Positions 52,411 through 61,407 of a DNA stretch of 64,000 nt are shown here, one piece after another. The stretch is taken from the NCBI GenBank assembly GCA_964527995.1, contig CAZGRP010000005.1, positions 62,001-126,000 of the forward strand, written 5' to 3'. Position 1 is the first letter of the stretch; the number at the start of each line of letters is the position of its first letter. The position numbers and the translations under genes are program-made. The stretch is from CAZGRP01 sp964527995. GTDB taxonomy: Bacteria; Zhuqueibacterota; Zhuqueibacteria; Oceanimicrobiales; CAZGRP01. The notes beneath the pieces were generated by a model. It saw nothing but the letters and a program-made list of their open reading frames with translations. It was not told where the DNA came from and did not search any database.

Positions 52411-53814
52411 ATGCTTCAGAACCAGCGGACCATTGCCGGGTCAACGACACTTTCAGGGGTCGGACTGCACACCGGCAATTTCGCGACGTTGAGGTTTCAA
52501 CCAGCCCCAGCCAACACAGGCATTCGCTTCCGCCGTGTCGACCTGCAGGGCCAGCCGGAAATCCCGGCCGACATCGACCATGTGCTCGATATTTCCCGTG
52601 GCACCACCATCGGCCAGGGAGAGGCGGTCATTCATACGATCGAGCACGTCATGGCCGCCATTGCCGGGCTCGAGATCGACAATCTCGTCGTCGAGCTCGA
52701 CTCCAACGAACCTCCGGTCGGCGACGGCAGCAGCCTTCCGTTCGTTCAGGCACTCCAGGAGGCAGGCATCGTCGAGCAGGACTCGCCGCGCGACTGCCTG
52801 GTAATCGAGAAGACCATTTCCTATTCGGATGAGCAGAGGGGGGTCGATATCGTTGTCTTTCCCTCCGACGAATTCCGCCTGACCTGTATGGTGGACTATC
52901 AGAACCCCGCGCTCGGCACGCAGTACACTTCGATGTATTCGCTCAGCGACGAGTTCGTCACTGAGTTCGCTCCAGCGCGCACGTTCTGTTTCTTGAGCGA
53001 GGTCGAGGAGCTTGCCAAGCAGGGTCTGATCCGGGGTGGCAGTCTCGATAACGCCATCGTCATCATCGACCACGAGCTGGACGAGGCCGAGGTCGACCGC
53101 CTTCGCCGCCTATTCGGTCTCCCGAGCGATGTCAAGCTCGGAACCAACGGAATTCTGAACCAGACAGAATTGCGCTTCAAGAACGAGCCTGTCCGGCATA
53201 AGGCCCTGGACCTCCTCGGAGATCTGGCCCTGCTCGGAGTGCCGCTGAAGGCCCACGTCATCGCCGCGCGCAGCGGGCACAAGGCTCACGTTGAATTGGT
53301 GCGGCAGATTCGGAAGGAGCACGAGAGGATCCAGATCCGCTCGAAATACCAGAGCCTCAAGGCCGAGGGGTTCATTTTCGATGCGGTGGCCATCCAGAAG
53401 ATCCTCCCGCATCGCTACCCTTTCCTCCTGGTCGACAAGATCATCGATCTGGTGCCGCGCGAGCGCGTAGTCGGCATCAAGAACGTGACCATCAATGAGC
53501 CCTTCTTCCAGGGCCACTTCCCCGGTCATCCTATCATGCCCGGCGTGTTGATTCTCGAAGCGATGGCGCAGACAGGGGGGATCTTGCTTCTCGATACACA
53601 AGCCAACCCGGAAGAGAAGCTGGTCTACTTCACCGGTATCGACAAAGTGAAGTTTCGCAAGCCCGTCCGGCCCGGTGACCAGATCCGGTTCGAGTTGGAC
53701 ATGTTGAAATACCGCAAAACGATCTGCCGCATGGCGGGCAAGGCCTATGTCGACGGTGATCTGGTCTGTGAGGCCGAGTTGACCGCTGCCATCGTCGATC
53801 GCGACAGAACGTGA
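52411..53814 (+). CDS. lpxC-fabZ: LpxC-FabZ fusion (deacetylase / hydroxyacyl-ACP dehydratase)
   Basis: A 467-residue two-domain enzyme. Residues ~1-300 are LpxC, the zinc deacetylase that commits UDP-sugar to lipid A: TLSGVGLHTG, the zinc histidine in IHTIEHVMAAIAG, and HKALDLLGDLALLG with a second histidine and an aspartate. Residues ~320-467 are FabZ: ILPHRYPFLLVDKI, then GHFPGHPIMPGVLILEAMAQ with catalytic His369 and Glu383. The fusion couples lipid A synthesis with supply of fatty acids and is common in the Bacteroidota-Chlorobiota group. It sits between lpxD and lpxA. Confidence 0.97.
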   Translation: MLQNQRTIAGSTTLSGVGLHTGNFATLRFQPAPANTGIRFRRVDLQGQPEIPADIDHVLDISRGTTIGQGEAVIHTIEHVMAAIAGLEIDNLVVELDSNEPPVGDGSSLPFVQALQEAGIVEQDSPRDCLVIEKTISYSDEQRGVDIVVFPSDEFRLTCMVDYQNPALGTQYTSMYSLSDEFVTEFAPARTFCFLSEVEELAKQGLIRGGSLDNAIVIIDHELDEAEVDRLRRLFGLPSDVKLGTNGILNQTELRFKNEPVRHKALDLLGDLALLGVPLKAHVIAARSGHKAHVELVRQIRKEHERIQIRSKYQSLKAEGFIFDAVAIQKILPHRYPFLLVDKIIDLVPRERVVGIKNVTINEPFFQGHFPGHPIMPGVLILEAMAQTGGILLLDTQANPEEKLVYFTGIDKVKFRKPVRPGDQIRFELDMLKYRKTICRMAGKAYVDGDLVCEAELTAAIVDRDRT

Positions 53815-53842
53815 ATGTGCGGCAGCTCCGCAGGTCGCCTGG

Positions 53843-54616
53843 ATGCCTGAGATCCACCCTACAGCCATTGTCGATCCGCGTGCCGAGCTGGCAGGCGATG
53901 TGGTGATCGGACCCTACTCCATCGTGGAGGGCGATGTCCGGATTGGTGCCGGCACGGAAGTCGGCTCCCACGTTCTCATCGCCGCTGGAACGAGACTGGG
54001 CTGCCGCTGCCGCGTGGCGCATGGTGCCGTGCTGGGCACGATCCCTCAGGATCTGAAGTTCTCCGGCGAGCGCACGACTCTTGAAGTGGGCGACGACACG
54101 ACGATCCGCGAGTTCGCAACCCTCAATCGCGGCACGAAAGAACGCTGGAAGACGACGGTTGGACGCGATTGCCTGATCATGGCGTACGTACACATCGCTC
54201 ATGACTGCGTGATTGGGGATCAAGTGATCCTGGCCAACGCCGTGAATATGGCGGGTCATGTCGTCGTCGAAGACTACGCCAACGTGGGGGGACTGGTCCC
54301 CATCCATCAGTTCGTCCGCATCGGCCGACACGCTTTCGTCGGCGGTGGCTACCGCGTCACAAAGGATGTGCCGCCGTATGTTCTCGCTTCCGGAGAGCCG
54401 CTGGCGTTTGCCGGGCTGAACAATGTCGGCCTCCACCGGCGTGGTTTCTCGCGGCAAACCATGTTGACCCTCAAGCGTGCCTACCGGTTCGTGTTTCGCT
54501 GCGGTCTCAACGTCTCCCAGGCTCTGTCACGGATCGAGGCCGAGCTCGAACCGACCCCGGAAGTCCGTCACGTCATCGACTTCATTCGCAGCAGCGAACG
54601 AGGAATTATTAAGTGA
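53843..54616 (+). CDS. lpxA: UDP-N-acetylglucosamine O-acyltransferase
   Basis: A 257-residue hexapeptide-repeat enzyme for the first step of lipid A synthesis. It starts IHPTAIVDPRAELAGDVVIGPYSIVEG, with IPQDLKFSGERT and AYVHIAHDCVIGDQVILAN carrying the catalytic histidine, and the C-terminal helical part FAGLNNVGLHRRGFSRQTMLTLKRAYRF. Normal length. A heptamer-rich gap follows. lpxB is not in the window. Confidence 0.97.
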   Translation: MPEIHPTAIVDPRAELAGDVVIGPYSIVEGDVRIGAGTEVGSHVLIAAGTRLGCRCRVAHGAVLGTIPQDLKFSGERTTLEVGDDTTIREFATLNRGTKERWKTTVGRDCLIMAYVHIAHDCVIGDQVILANAVNMAGHVVVEDYANVGGLVPIHQFVRIGRHAFVGGGYRVTKDVPPYVLASGEPLAFAGLNNVGLHRRGFSRQTMLTLKRAYRFVFRCGLNVSQALSRIEAELEPTPEVRHVIDFIRSSERGIIK

Positions 54617-54800
54617 AAAATGCAGGATGTAAAATGCAAAGTGAAAAATGGCGAATGGGAAATAGAAAACAGGAATTAGGAATTCGTTGAGGCGTCCTGA
54701 ACGCGTCGAGCAAAGCCCTGGCTCGTGTCTGCCAATTCCCAGTTCCTGATTCCTGATTCCCAATCCCGGATCTGCGGATGTCCCTGATGACCTTGAAGCG
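54617..54800 (+). repeat. Heptamer-rich intergenic repeat region
   Basis: About 180 bases without a gene. Its first part is built of degenerate A-rich units (GTGAAAAATGC, GTAAAATGCAAAGTG, AAAAATGGCGAATGGG) and then ACAGGAATTAGGAATTCG; near 54738-54769 the pattern TTCCTGATTCCTGATTCCCA reappears in complementary sense. Both have seven-base spacing and match the AAAATGC type at 33460. Confidence 0.7.
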
Positions 54801-55646
54801 ATGGCACTGGTAACGACCAAGTTCCGCGCCGCCGGCAGGCCCTGGCGATTGTTCCTGACTCTCGCTGATGAGGCCTTGAGCGGTAGCGAAAACATGGCAT
54901 TGGACGTCGAGCTCGCGCGTGCCGCCGAACCAGAGGATCCCCCGGTTCTGCGTCTTTTCCAGTGGCGGCCGTGGGCGATCTCGCTGGGATACCACCAGAG
55001 CCTGGACGAGATCGACGTGGATCGCTGCCGTGCCGATGGCATCGACATCGTCCGTCGGCCCACCGGTGGGCGAGCGATCCTGCATGCGGAGGAGCTGACC
55101 TACAGCGTCATTCTCCCCAAAGGGTGCGGCGTTCCGGTCCACAGCACGGCGTCGACATACCGGCTCATCAGCCAGGCCCTGGTGGACGGACTGCGGAGGG
55201 TTGGTGTCGAGGCGACGTTTGGGCGGTCGGCGCGCGTACCCTACCAGACGCACGTGCCCTGCTTTGCGACCACCGCCCTCTACGAGGTGCAGTGGCGCGG
55301 CCGCAAACTTGTGGGCAGCGCCCAGAGGAGATACGAAAACGCGGTTCTGCAGCATGGCTCCATTCTCCTGGGTGATGCCCACCTGCGGCTTGCGGATTAT
55401 GTTCGCGGCGCCGGCGAGAATGGCGAGCGCCGGCAGCTTCGGCAGCTCCTGCAGCAGCGAACGGCCACGGTGTCACAGGCAGCCGGAACCGGGCTTTCGG
55501 TCTCGGAGCTTGTCGATGCCCTGCTGCGTGGTTTCGAAGCAACCCTCGGAGCGAACTTCACCCCGGGTGCTCTACCGGCCAAAACGTCGGGTAGAACGGA
55601 ATGGAAAGAGCGACGGTTTTTCAGTCGAGGAGGAATTCATCGATGA
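54801..55646 (+). CDS. Lipoate/octanoyl transferase family protein (LipM/LplA-like)
   Basis: A 281-residue member of the biotin/lipoate ligase fold. Motifs: RRPTGGRAILHAEELTYSVI, VPCFATTALYEVQWRGRKLVGSAQRR and LLQHGSILLG. The conserved lysine in GRKLVGSAQ and cysteine in PCF fit the LipM octanoyltransferase type, which moves octanoate from ACP to lipoyl domains (e.g. GcvH); LplA-type lipoate ligase is the alternative. It overlaps the next gene by four bases (stop inside that start), so the two are coupled. Confidence 0.82.
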   Translation: MALVTTKFRAAGRPWRLFLTLADEALSGSENMALDVELARAAEPEDPPVLRLFQWRPWAISLGYHQSLDEIDVDRCRADGIDIVRRPTGGRAILHAEELTYSVILPKGCGVPVHSTASTYRLISQALVDGLRRVGVEATFGRSARVPYQTHVPCFATTALYEVQWRGRKLVGSAQRRYENAVLQHGSILLGDAHLRLADYVRGAGENGERRQLRQLLQQRTATVSQAAGTGLSVSELVDALLRGFEATLGANFTPGALPAKTSGRTEWKERRFFSRGGIHR

Positions 55647-56422
55647 GACGTCTGCTGGTTGTGGCGGCTTTGGTGGCGGCGTTTGGGCTTGGTGCGCAGA
55701 GGTCGTATGCCCAGAATTTCTACTTCAATCCCCAGCAAACCGACCAGATCAAATCGATCCTGCAGTTCTTCGGTTCCGTGGCTGGAGGTGCGCTGGCGCA
55801 TTCGGGGAAAGTGCATGGCCTGGGTCATGCCGACCTCGATCTTCACACCGTGGTGGTCATCGTTCCGGACGAATTCAAGAGCCTGCCCCAGTTCCAGGGG
55901 GTCGACTTCGTGCCCATACCGATGCTGCAGGTCGGCCTGGGGCTTCCGGGAAACATCGAAGTGGTCGGAAGAGCCTTTCGGTTCCCGCTCGGCAGCGATC
56001 CCACCAAGGCCACGATTCCGGGATACCTGAACGACTTCGTAGACTCGCGCGAGGCCTTCACCTTGCTTGGCGGGGCGGTGAAGTACGGCGTTCTGCAGAT
56101 GTTCGGGCTGCCCAAGATCATGCTCCTGGGAGCCTATCACATCTTCCTGGTGCCGCAGCAGTTCGACTTCGGCGATATCAGTAACCTCACCGGGCAGGTC
56201 TACGTCAGCTACGGGCTGGGCATTCTGGCGCCGTACGCCGCTGCCTCGGTGAATTACGCCAGGTTCAAGGTCGCCACCGGCGATCGCCAGACCTTCACCT
56301 CAACCTTGCTCGCAGCCACAGTCGGGGTGGAGATCAAGCCGATTCCGCTGTTCCACATCAGCGCCGATTACAACTTCAGCAAGTTTCCAAATATAGGAGT
56401 GAGCGCCGGCTTCAACTTTTGA
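55643..56422 (+). CDS. Predicted outer-membrane protein, unknown family
   Basis: A 259-residue exported protein: signal peptide (RRLLVVAALVAAFGLGAQRSYAQ) and many short amphipathic strands (MLQVGLGLPGNIEVVGRAFRF, TGQVYVSYGLGILAPYAAAS). The last residue is Phe (VSAGFNF), as is typical of outer-membrane barrels. It may belong to the DUF6588-type proteins known in Bacteroidota, but I cannot confirm this. AGGAGGAATTC precedes ATG 55643. It is coupled to the transferase upstream and lies within the envelope block. Confidence 0.78.
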   Translation: MRRLLVVAALVAAFGLGAQRSYAQNFYFNPQQTDQIKSILQFFGSVAGGALAHSGKVHGLGHADLDLHTVVVIVPDEFKSLPQFQGVDFVPIPMLQVGLGLPGNIEVVGRAFRFPLGSDPTKATIPGYLNDFVDSREAFTLLGGAVKYGVLQMFGLPKIMLLGAYHIFLVPQQFDFGDISNLTGQVYVSYGLGILAPYAAASVNYARFKVATGDRQTFTSTLLAATVGVEIKPIPLFHISADYNFSKFPNIGVSAGFNF

Positions 56423-56442
56423 CCTGTGCCGCTGCCATTTCG

Positions 56443-57651
56443 ATGAAACGACTTAGCATTCTTGGCTCGACCGGCTCGATCGGTGAGAATTCTCTGCAGG
56501 TGGTGGAAACGCTGTCGGATCGCTTTCGTGTGACGGCGCTGTCGACCCACACCCGGGTGGACCGGCTCGTCGAACAGGCGCGGCGCTTCCGGCCGCGAGT
56601 CGTCGCGATCGCCGGCGAACCGGCTCCCGTGGAAGCCGTGCAGGAGCTGCGGCGTCTCGACATCGACGTCCTTACCGGTGAGTCGGCGGCCACGCGACTG
56701 GCCGAACTGGCCGATGTCGATCTGGTGGTGAACGCCCTGGTCGGCGCCGTCGGGGTGCGCCCCACGCTGGCCGCGATCGAAGCGGGTCATTCGGTGGCGC
56801 TGGCCAACAAGGAGACGCTGGTGGCAGCCGGGGAGATCGTCATGCGACGGGCGAAAGAGCGCGGCGTGAGGATCATTCCGATCGACAGTGAGCACAGCGC
56901 CCTGTTGCAATGCCTGATGGGGGAGCGACTGGAGGATGTGGCAAGGGTGATCATCACAGCCTCGGGCGGACCCTTCCGAACGCTGGCGGCCCAGAAGTTC
57001 CAGTCAGTCACGGTCGAGCAGGCACTGAGGCATCCGAATTGGTCCATGGGTGACAAGATCACGGTGGACTCGGCAACCCTGATGAACAAAGGGCTGGAGG
57101 TGATCGAGGCGCACTGGCTGTTCGGACTGTCCGCTTCGCAGATTGACGTGGTGATCCATCCGCAGTCGATCATCCATTCGCTGGTGGAGTTCGTAGACGG
57201 ATCGGTGAAGGCGCAAATGGGCCTGCCCGATATGCGGCTGCCGATCCAGTTCGCTCTCACCTTTCCCGAGCGTGCGCCCAGCGGATTCCCGCGGTTGGAC
57301 TTTTTGAAGGCACCCGCTTTGACCTTCGAGCCCCCGGACCTGGAGAAGTTTCGCGCCCTGGCTTTGGCTTACGAGGCCTTGCGAACGGGCGGCACGGCCC
57401 CCGCTGTTCTCAACGCTGCCAACGAAACCGCTGTCCGTTTCTTTCTCAGGCGCGAGATCCGCTTCGACCAGATTCCGGTGGTTGTGGAGGAGGCCTTGTC
57501 CCACCACCAGGCCGTCTCCACACCGTCGATCGAAGACATCTTCGAGGCGGATGCCTGGGCCCGTCGATTCGTTCGAGACTATTTTGCAGCCATCGAATCG
57601 CCTTCGTCGCAGGCGATGCCGCCGGGTCACGATTCCAAACTGAGAGGATGA
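56443..57651 (+). CDS. dxr: 1-deoxy-D-xylulose 5-phosphate reductoisomerase
   Basis: A 402-residue NADPH-dependent enzyme of the MEP pathway, making isoprenoid precursors for UppS. Seen: the nucleotide-binding ILGSTGSIGENSLQV, metal and substrate residues in PIDSEHSALLQCLMGE and ASGGPFR, and HPNWSMGDKITVDSATLMNKGLEVIEAHWLF. ATG 56443 starts the conserved sequence; a TTG at 56419 would overlap the previous gene. Confidence 0.97.
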   Translation: MKRLSILGSTGSIGENSLQVVETLSDRFRVTALSTHTRVDRLVEQARRFRPRVVAIAGEPAPVEAVQELRRLDIDVLTGESAATRLAELADVDLVVNALVGAVGVRPTLAAIEAGHSVALANKETLVAAGEIVMRRAKERGVRIIPIDSEHSALLQCLMGERLEDVARVIITASGGPFRTLAAQKFQSVTVEQALRHPNWSMGDKITVDSATLMNKGLEVIEAHWLFGLSASQIDVVIHPQSIIHSLVEFVDGSVKAQMGLPDMRLPIQFALTFPERAPSGFPRLDFLKAPALTFEPPDLEKFRALALAYEALRTGGTAPAVLNAANETAVRFFLRREIRFDQIPVVVEEALSHHQAVSTPSIEDIFEADAWARRFVRDYFAAIESPSSQAMPPGHDSKLRG

Positions 57652-57657
57652 TTTGGG

Positions 57658-58707
57658 ATGACAACGATCTTAGCGTTTGTATTCGTCTTGGGCCTGCTGA
57701 TCTTTATTCACGAGCTCGGGCATTTCGTCGGCGCCAAGCTCTTCGGTATCCGTGTCGAGCGCTTTTCCATCGGTTATCCGCCGCGCATGGTGGGCAAGAA
57801 GATCGGCGAGACCGACTACTGCATTTCATGGATTCCGTTCGGCGGCTACGTGAAGCTGGCTGGAATGATCGACGAGAGCATGGACACTGATTTTCTCGAG
57901 CACGAGCCCCAGCCCTGGGAGTTTCGCTCCAAGCCGGTGTGGCAGCGCTCGATCGTGATCGCCGCCGGGCCGATCATGAACATCGTCCTGGCTGTGCTGG
58001 TCTACAGCGGCATCACTCTGGCTACCGGGGTTCAGCAGCCGGTCGGGCCTGTGGTCGGCGAGGTCCTCACCGACGCCCCGGCTGCGGCCGCCGGCATGCA
58101 GCCCGGTGACCGCATCGTGCGCATCAATGGCGAGGAGATCCGCAGCTGGCAGGACCTGGTGACCATTATCCATGCTCACCCCGAGGAGCCGCTGCAGATC
58201 GAGTGGGAGCGCCAGGGCCGCCGGATGTCCGCCGAAATCACTCCGCAGCTCGACAAGGCGCGCGGAATCGGCCTCATCGGAATCGGCCCGAAGGTCATCA
58301 TCCGCAAGGTGAACGCCCTGGAGGCCGTCGCACGCGGCGCAAGCGACTCGTGGTTCCTGACCAAGATGGTGGTGATCTCCATCGCGCGTATCATCAATGG
58401 GAAGGAGTCGTTCCGCGAAGCCCTCGGCGGTCCGATCATCATTGCAAAGATGGCCGGAGAAAGCGCCCGCGGCGGTTTCGGCAATCTCCTGGCCTTCACC
58501 GCCTTCATCAGCCTGCAATTGGGGTTCTTGAACATCCTGCCGATCCCGGTGCTGGACGGCGGTCACCTGCTCTTCCTCAGCATCGAGGCGATTCGCCGCC
58601 GGCCGGTGTCGGTGAAGACGCGCATGGTGGTGCAGCAGGTGGGGATGGCCCTGCTCATCGCACTGATGGTGCTCATCATTATCAATGACATTCAACGGGT
58701 GATGTAA
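57658..58707 (+). CDS. rseP: Site-2 zinc metalloprotease
   Basis: A 349-residue intramembrane protease. HELGH at 18-22 in the first membrane helix and LNILPIPVLDGGHLLF near the end supply the zinc site. One PDZ domain is seen in the middle (GEVLTDAPAAAAGMQPGDRIVRINGEEI), against two in E. coli RseP, as in other ~350-residue members. It likely cleaves anti-sigma factors or leftover signal peptides. dxr-rseP is a classic pair; six bases separate them. Confidence 0.96.
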   Translation: MTTILAFVFVLGLLIFIHELGHFVGAKLFGIRVERFSIGYPPRMVGKKIGETDYCISWIPFGGYVKLAGMIDESMDTDFLEHEPQPWEFRSKPVWQRSIVIAAGPIMNIVLAVLVYSGITLATGVQQPVGPVVGEVLTDAPAAAAGMQPGDRIVRINGEEIRSWQDLVTIIHAHPEEPLQIEWERQGRRMSAEITPQLDKARGIGLIGIGPKVIIRKVNALEAVARGASDSWFLTKMVVISIARIINGKESFREALGGPIIIAKMAGESARGGFGNLLAFTAFISLQLGFLNILPIPVLDGGHLLFLSIEAIRRRPVSVKTRMVVQQVGMALLIALMVLIIINDIQRVM

Positions 58708-58737
58708 CTTCTTTGTAAATTACCGCTTGAATCATTC

Positions 58738-58766
58738 TTGCATCTTGACCCCTTTTTGGGTATCTT
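58738..58766 (+). promoter_or_regulatory. Weak promoter candidate ahead of the aminotransferase
   Basis: TTGCAT at 58738-58743, 17 bases, TATCTT at 58761-58766, in a 131-base gap before the ATG at 58839. Each box is only a partial match. Confidence 0.3.
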
Positions 58767-58838
58767 GTGGACAGTTGCTTGGGGGAGGGCCGATAGGCGA
58801 GAATCAGAATCGCTGAACCCACAAACAGGAGAAGATGC

Positions 58839-60002
58839 ATGCACATTGCTGAGAGAATGCAACGGCTGGGAACGGAGACGGCGTTCGAAGTTTTGGCTAA
58901 AGCCAAGGCCCTGGAAGCTTCCGGCAAAGAAGTGATCCATCTCGAGATCGGTGAACCTGATTTTGACACTCCCAAGCACATCGTGGATGCCGCCGTCGAG
59001 GCGCTGCGGGCAGGCCAGACTCACTATTCTCCGGCCGCCGGGATCCCGCAGCTCAGGAAGGCGATCGCAGAGGAGGTCGGGCGCCGGCGCGGCGTCCAGG
59101 TCGATCCGGCCCACGTAGTGGTGACCCCAGGTGCCAAGCCGATCATGTTTTTCACCATCCTGGCGTGCATCGAGCCTGGCGACGAGGTCATCTATCCAAA
59201 TCCCGGCTTCCCGATCTATGAATCGGTGATCGACTTTGTCGGCGGCAAGTCCGTGCCGCTGCCCCTTCGTGAGGAAAACGACTTTCGCTTTGAGGTGGAC
59301 GAACTGCGGTCGCTGGTGAATGATCGCACCCGCATGATCATCCTGAATTCGCCGCAGAATCCGACCGGGGGAGTCCTCACCCGCGACGATCTGGTGGCTG
59401 TGGCCGAGATCGCCATCGAACGCAACCTCTGGGTGCTGGCGGACGAGGTTTACAAGAACATCCTATACGAAGGGACGCATGAGAGCATCCTGTCGCTTCC
59501 GGGCATGATGGAGCGCACCATCCTGCTGGACGGATTCTCCAAAACCTACGCCATGACGGGCTGGCGACTCGGCTTCGGCGTTCTGCCGGAGCCACTGAAC
59601 GCTCACGTCGAGCGCCTGATGATCAACAGCAACTCCTGCACGGCGACCTTCAGCCAGTTTGCTGGAGTGGCAGCGCTGGAGGGTCCGCAGGAGGAGACCT
59701 TCGCGATGGTGGCCGAGTTTCGCCGCCGCCGCGACGTCATGGTGCAGGGCCTGAACGATCTGCCCGGAGTGCGCTGCAGAATGCCTCTGGGAGCGTTTTA
59801 TGTGTTCCCCAACGTGAAGGAGACCGGCGTGGGCTCGCGCGAACTGGCCGCCATGATCCTGGAGAGAGCAGGCGTCGCCGTGCTCTCCGGCAATGCCTTC
59901 GGCAGGTACGGAGACGGCTATTTGCGCCTTTCCTACGCCAATTCGGTTGAGAACATCCGCAAGGGGATCGAGCGCATCGGCGAGCTGCTGCGCACCCTTT
60001 GA
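58839..60002 (+). CDS. PLP-dependent aminotransferase class I/II (aspartate/aromatic type)
   Basis: A 387-residue fold-type I aminotransferase. Seen: EIGEPDFDTPKHIVDAA, TPGAKPIMFFTILACIEPGDEV (cofactor-binding), NSPQNPTGGVL (substrate Asn), LADEVYKNILYEG and DGFSKTYAMTGWRLGFG with the Schiff-base lysine. It is of the AspC/PatA group; exact substrate not determined by sequence. Confidence 0.9.
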   Translation: MHIAERMQRLGTETAFEVLAKAKALEASGKEVIHLEIGEPDFDTPKHIVDAAVEALRAGQTHYSPAAGIPQLRKAIAEEVGRRRGVQVDPAHVVVTPGAKPIMFFTILACIEPGDEVIYPNPGFPIYESVIDFVGGKSVPLPLREENDFRFEVDELRSLVNDRTRMIILNSPQNPTGGVLTRDDLVAVAEIAIERNLWVLADEVYKNILYEGTHESILSLPGMMERTILLDGFSKTYAMTGWRLGFGVLPEPLNAHVERLMINSNSCTATFSQFAGVAALEGPQEETFAMVAEFRRRRDVMVQGLNDLPGVRCRMPLGAFYVFPNVKETGVGSRELAAMILERAGVAVLSGNAFGRYGDGYLRLSYANSVENIRKGIERIGELLRTL

Positions 60003-60287
60003 TGGACGTTGGGGGAATGCGGATTGCGGTCACAACTGTACGAATCCGCAAAGTGGTCTCGCGGATCCTGGGTTGGCCAGGGTAGGGGAAAGCAGAGGCC
60101 GGTTGTGTGACCTCTTCCCACCATCCAACCTAAGCCGGTCACTCCGAAGTCCGGCGAAGCCGGACGAGGGGTCTCTGGCTGGAAATCATCATCCCGGTAT
60201 AGGGCGACGCAATTCGCATCCGAACGTTGGGTTCCGGAACCAGGGTGTTCACACGGCGCGACATGAAACAGTGAAGGAGAACGTCTC

Positions 60288-61376
60288 TTGGAACCGAAAA
60301 AAACACCCCTCTATGACACCCATGTCCGGCTGGGCGCGAAGATCGTCGAATTCGCGGGCTTCCTCATGCCTGTGCAATACAGGGGCATCATGGAGGAGCA
60401 CCGCTGCGTCCGATCTCGCGTCGGCCTGTTCGATGTCTCTCATATGGGCGAATTCCTGTTCCAGGGCGGTGAAGCCCTGGGCTTCATACAAAAGATGACC
60501 CTCAACGACGCCTCCCGACTCGAGGTCGGCCAGGCACAGTATACCGGCATGTGCTATGAGCACGGCGGCATGGTCGACGACCTCCTGGTCTACCGCCTCG
60601 AGGACGGCTACATGATGGTGGTCAACGCCAGCAACATTGCCAAGGACTTCAACTGGCTTGCCGACCACCGCCCCAGCGGCGTCCAGCTCTCCGACATCAG
60701 CGACGACACGGCTCTTCTGGCCCTCCAGGGGCGTTTCGCTGGAAAAACCTTGCAGAAACTCACCGATCTCGATTTGTCCGAGATTCGCTACTACCATTTT
60801 GCCCGAGGCTCGGTGGCAGGAGTCGAGGCGATGGTGTCGCGCACCGGATACACCGGCGAAGACGGCTTTGAAATCGGCTTCGATGGCGGCCGCGCCGAGG
60901 CCGTGTGGAACGCCTTGTTGGAGGCGGGGGCGGAATTCGGCATTCAGCCCATCGGCCTGGGTGCACGCGACACGCTTCGGCTGGAGATGAAGTACTGCCT
61001 GTACGGGAACGACATCGACGAGACCACCCACCCGCTGGAGGCTGGGCTCGGCTGGATCGTCAAATTCGACAAGGGCGACTTCATCGGTCGGGCAGCCTTG
61101 CTGAAAGCCAAAGAAGAAGGACTGCGGCGTAAGCTGATCGGGTTCGAAGTCACCAGCCGGGTCGTGCCACGGCACGGCTACTCGATCTTGAAAGACGGCG
61201 AGCCGGTCGGGCATGTTACCAGCGGCACCTTCTCACCGATCCTCGAAAAGCCGATCGGCCTGGGCTATGTCAAGATCGAGCACACCGGGATCGGCACAGA
61301 TCTGGAAATCGACGTGCGTGGCCGCCAGGCCCCGGCCAGGGTGGTCAAAACGCCGTTCTACAAGCGAGATTATTGA
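60288..61376 (+). CDS. gcvT: Aminomethyltransferase (glycine cleavage T protein)
   Basis: A 362-residue tetrahydrofolate enzyme of the glycine cleavage system: it takes the aminomethyl group from lipoylated GcvH. Family blocks: LYDTHVRLGAKIVEFAGFLMPVQY, VGLFDVSHMGEF, SRTGYTGEDGFEIGFDGG and GARDTLRLEMKYCLYGNDIDE. TTG 60288 after AAGGAG. The 285-base gap before it has two hairpins (60018-60050 and GTCCGGC/GCCGGAC at 60149-60165) but no glycine riboswitch that I can recognise. gcvH and gcvP are not nearby. Confidence 0.96.
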   Translation: MEPKKTPLYDTHVRLGAKIVEFAGFLMPVQYRGIMEEHRCVRSRVGLFDVSHMGEFLFQGGEALGFIQKMTLNDASRLEVGQAQYTGMCYEHGGMVDDLLVYRLEDGYMMVVNASNIAKDFNWLADHRPSGVQLSDISDDTALLALQGRFAGKTLQKLTDLDLSEIRYYHFARGSVAGVEAMVSRTGYTGEDGFEIGFDGGRAEAVWNALLEAGAEFGIQPIGLGARDTLRLEMKYCLYGNDIDETTHPLEAGLGWIVKFDKGDFIGRAALLKAKEEGLRRKLIGFEVTSRVVPRHGYSILKDGEPVGHVTSGTFSPILEKPIGLGYVKIEHTGIGTDLEIDVRGRQAPARVVKTPFYKRDY

Positions 61377-61407
61377 AAACCAACTCAAACTCAAGCAGCA
61401 GCGCCCC

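Noticed and set aside
60003..60287. Glycine riboswitch ahead of gcvT
   Set aside because: The region has hairpins but none of the conserved glycine-aptamer core could be recognised.
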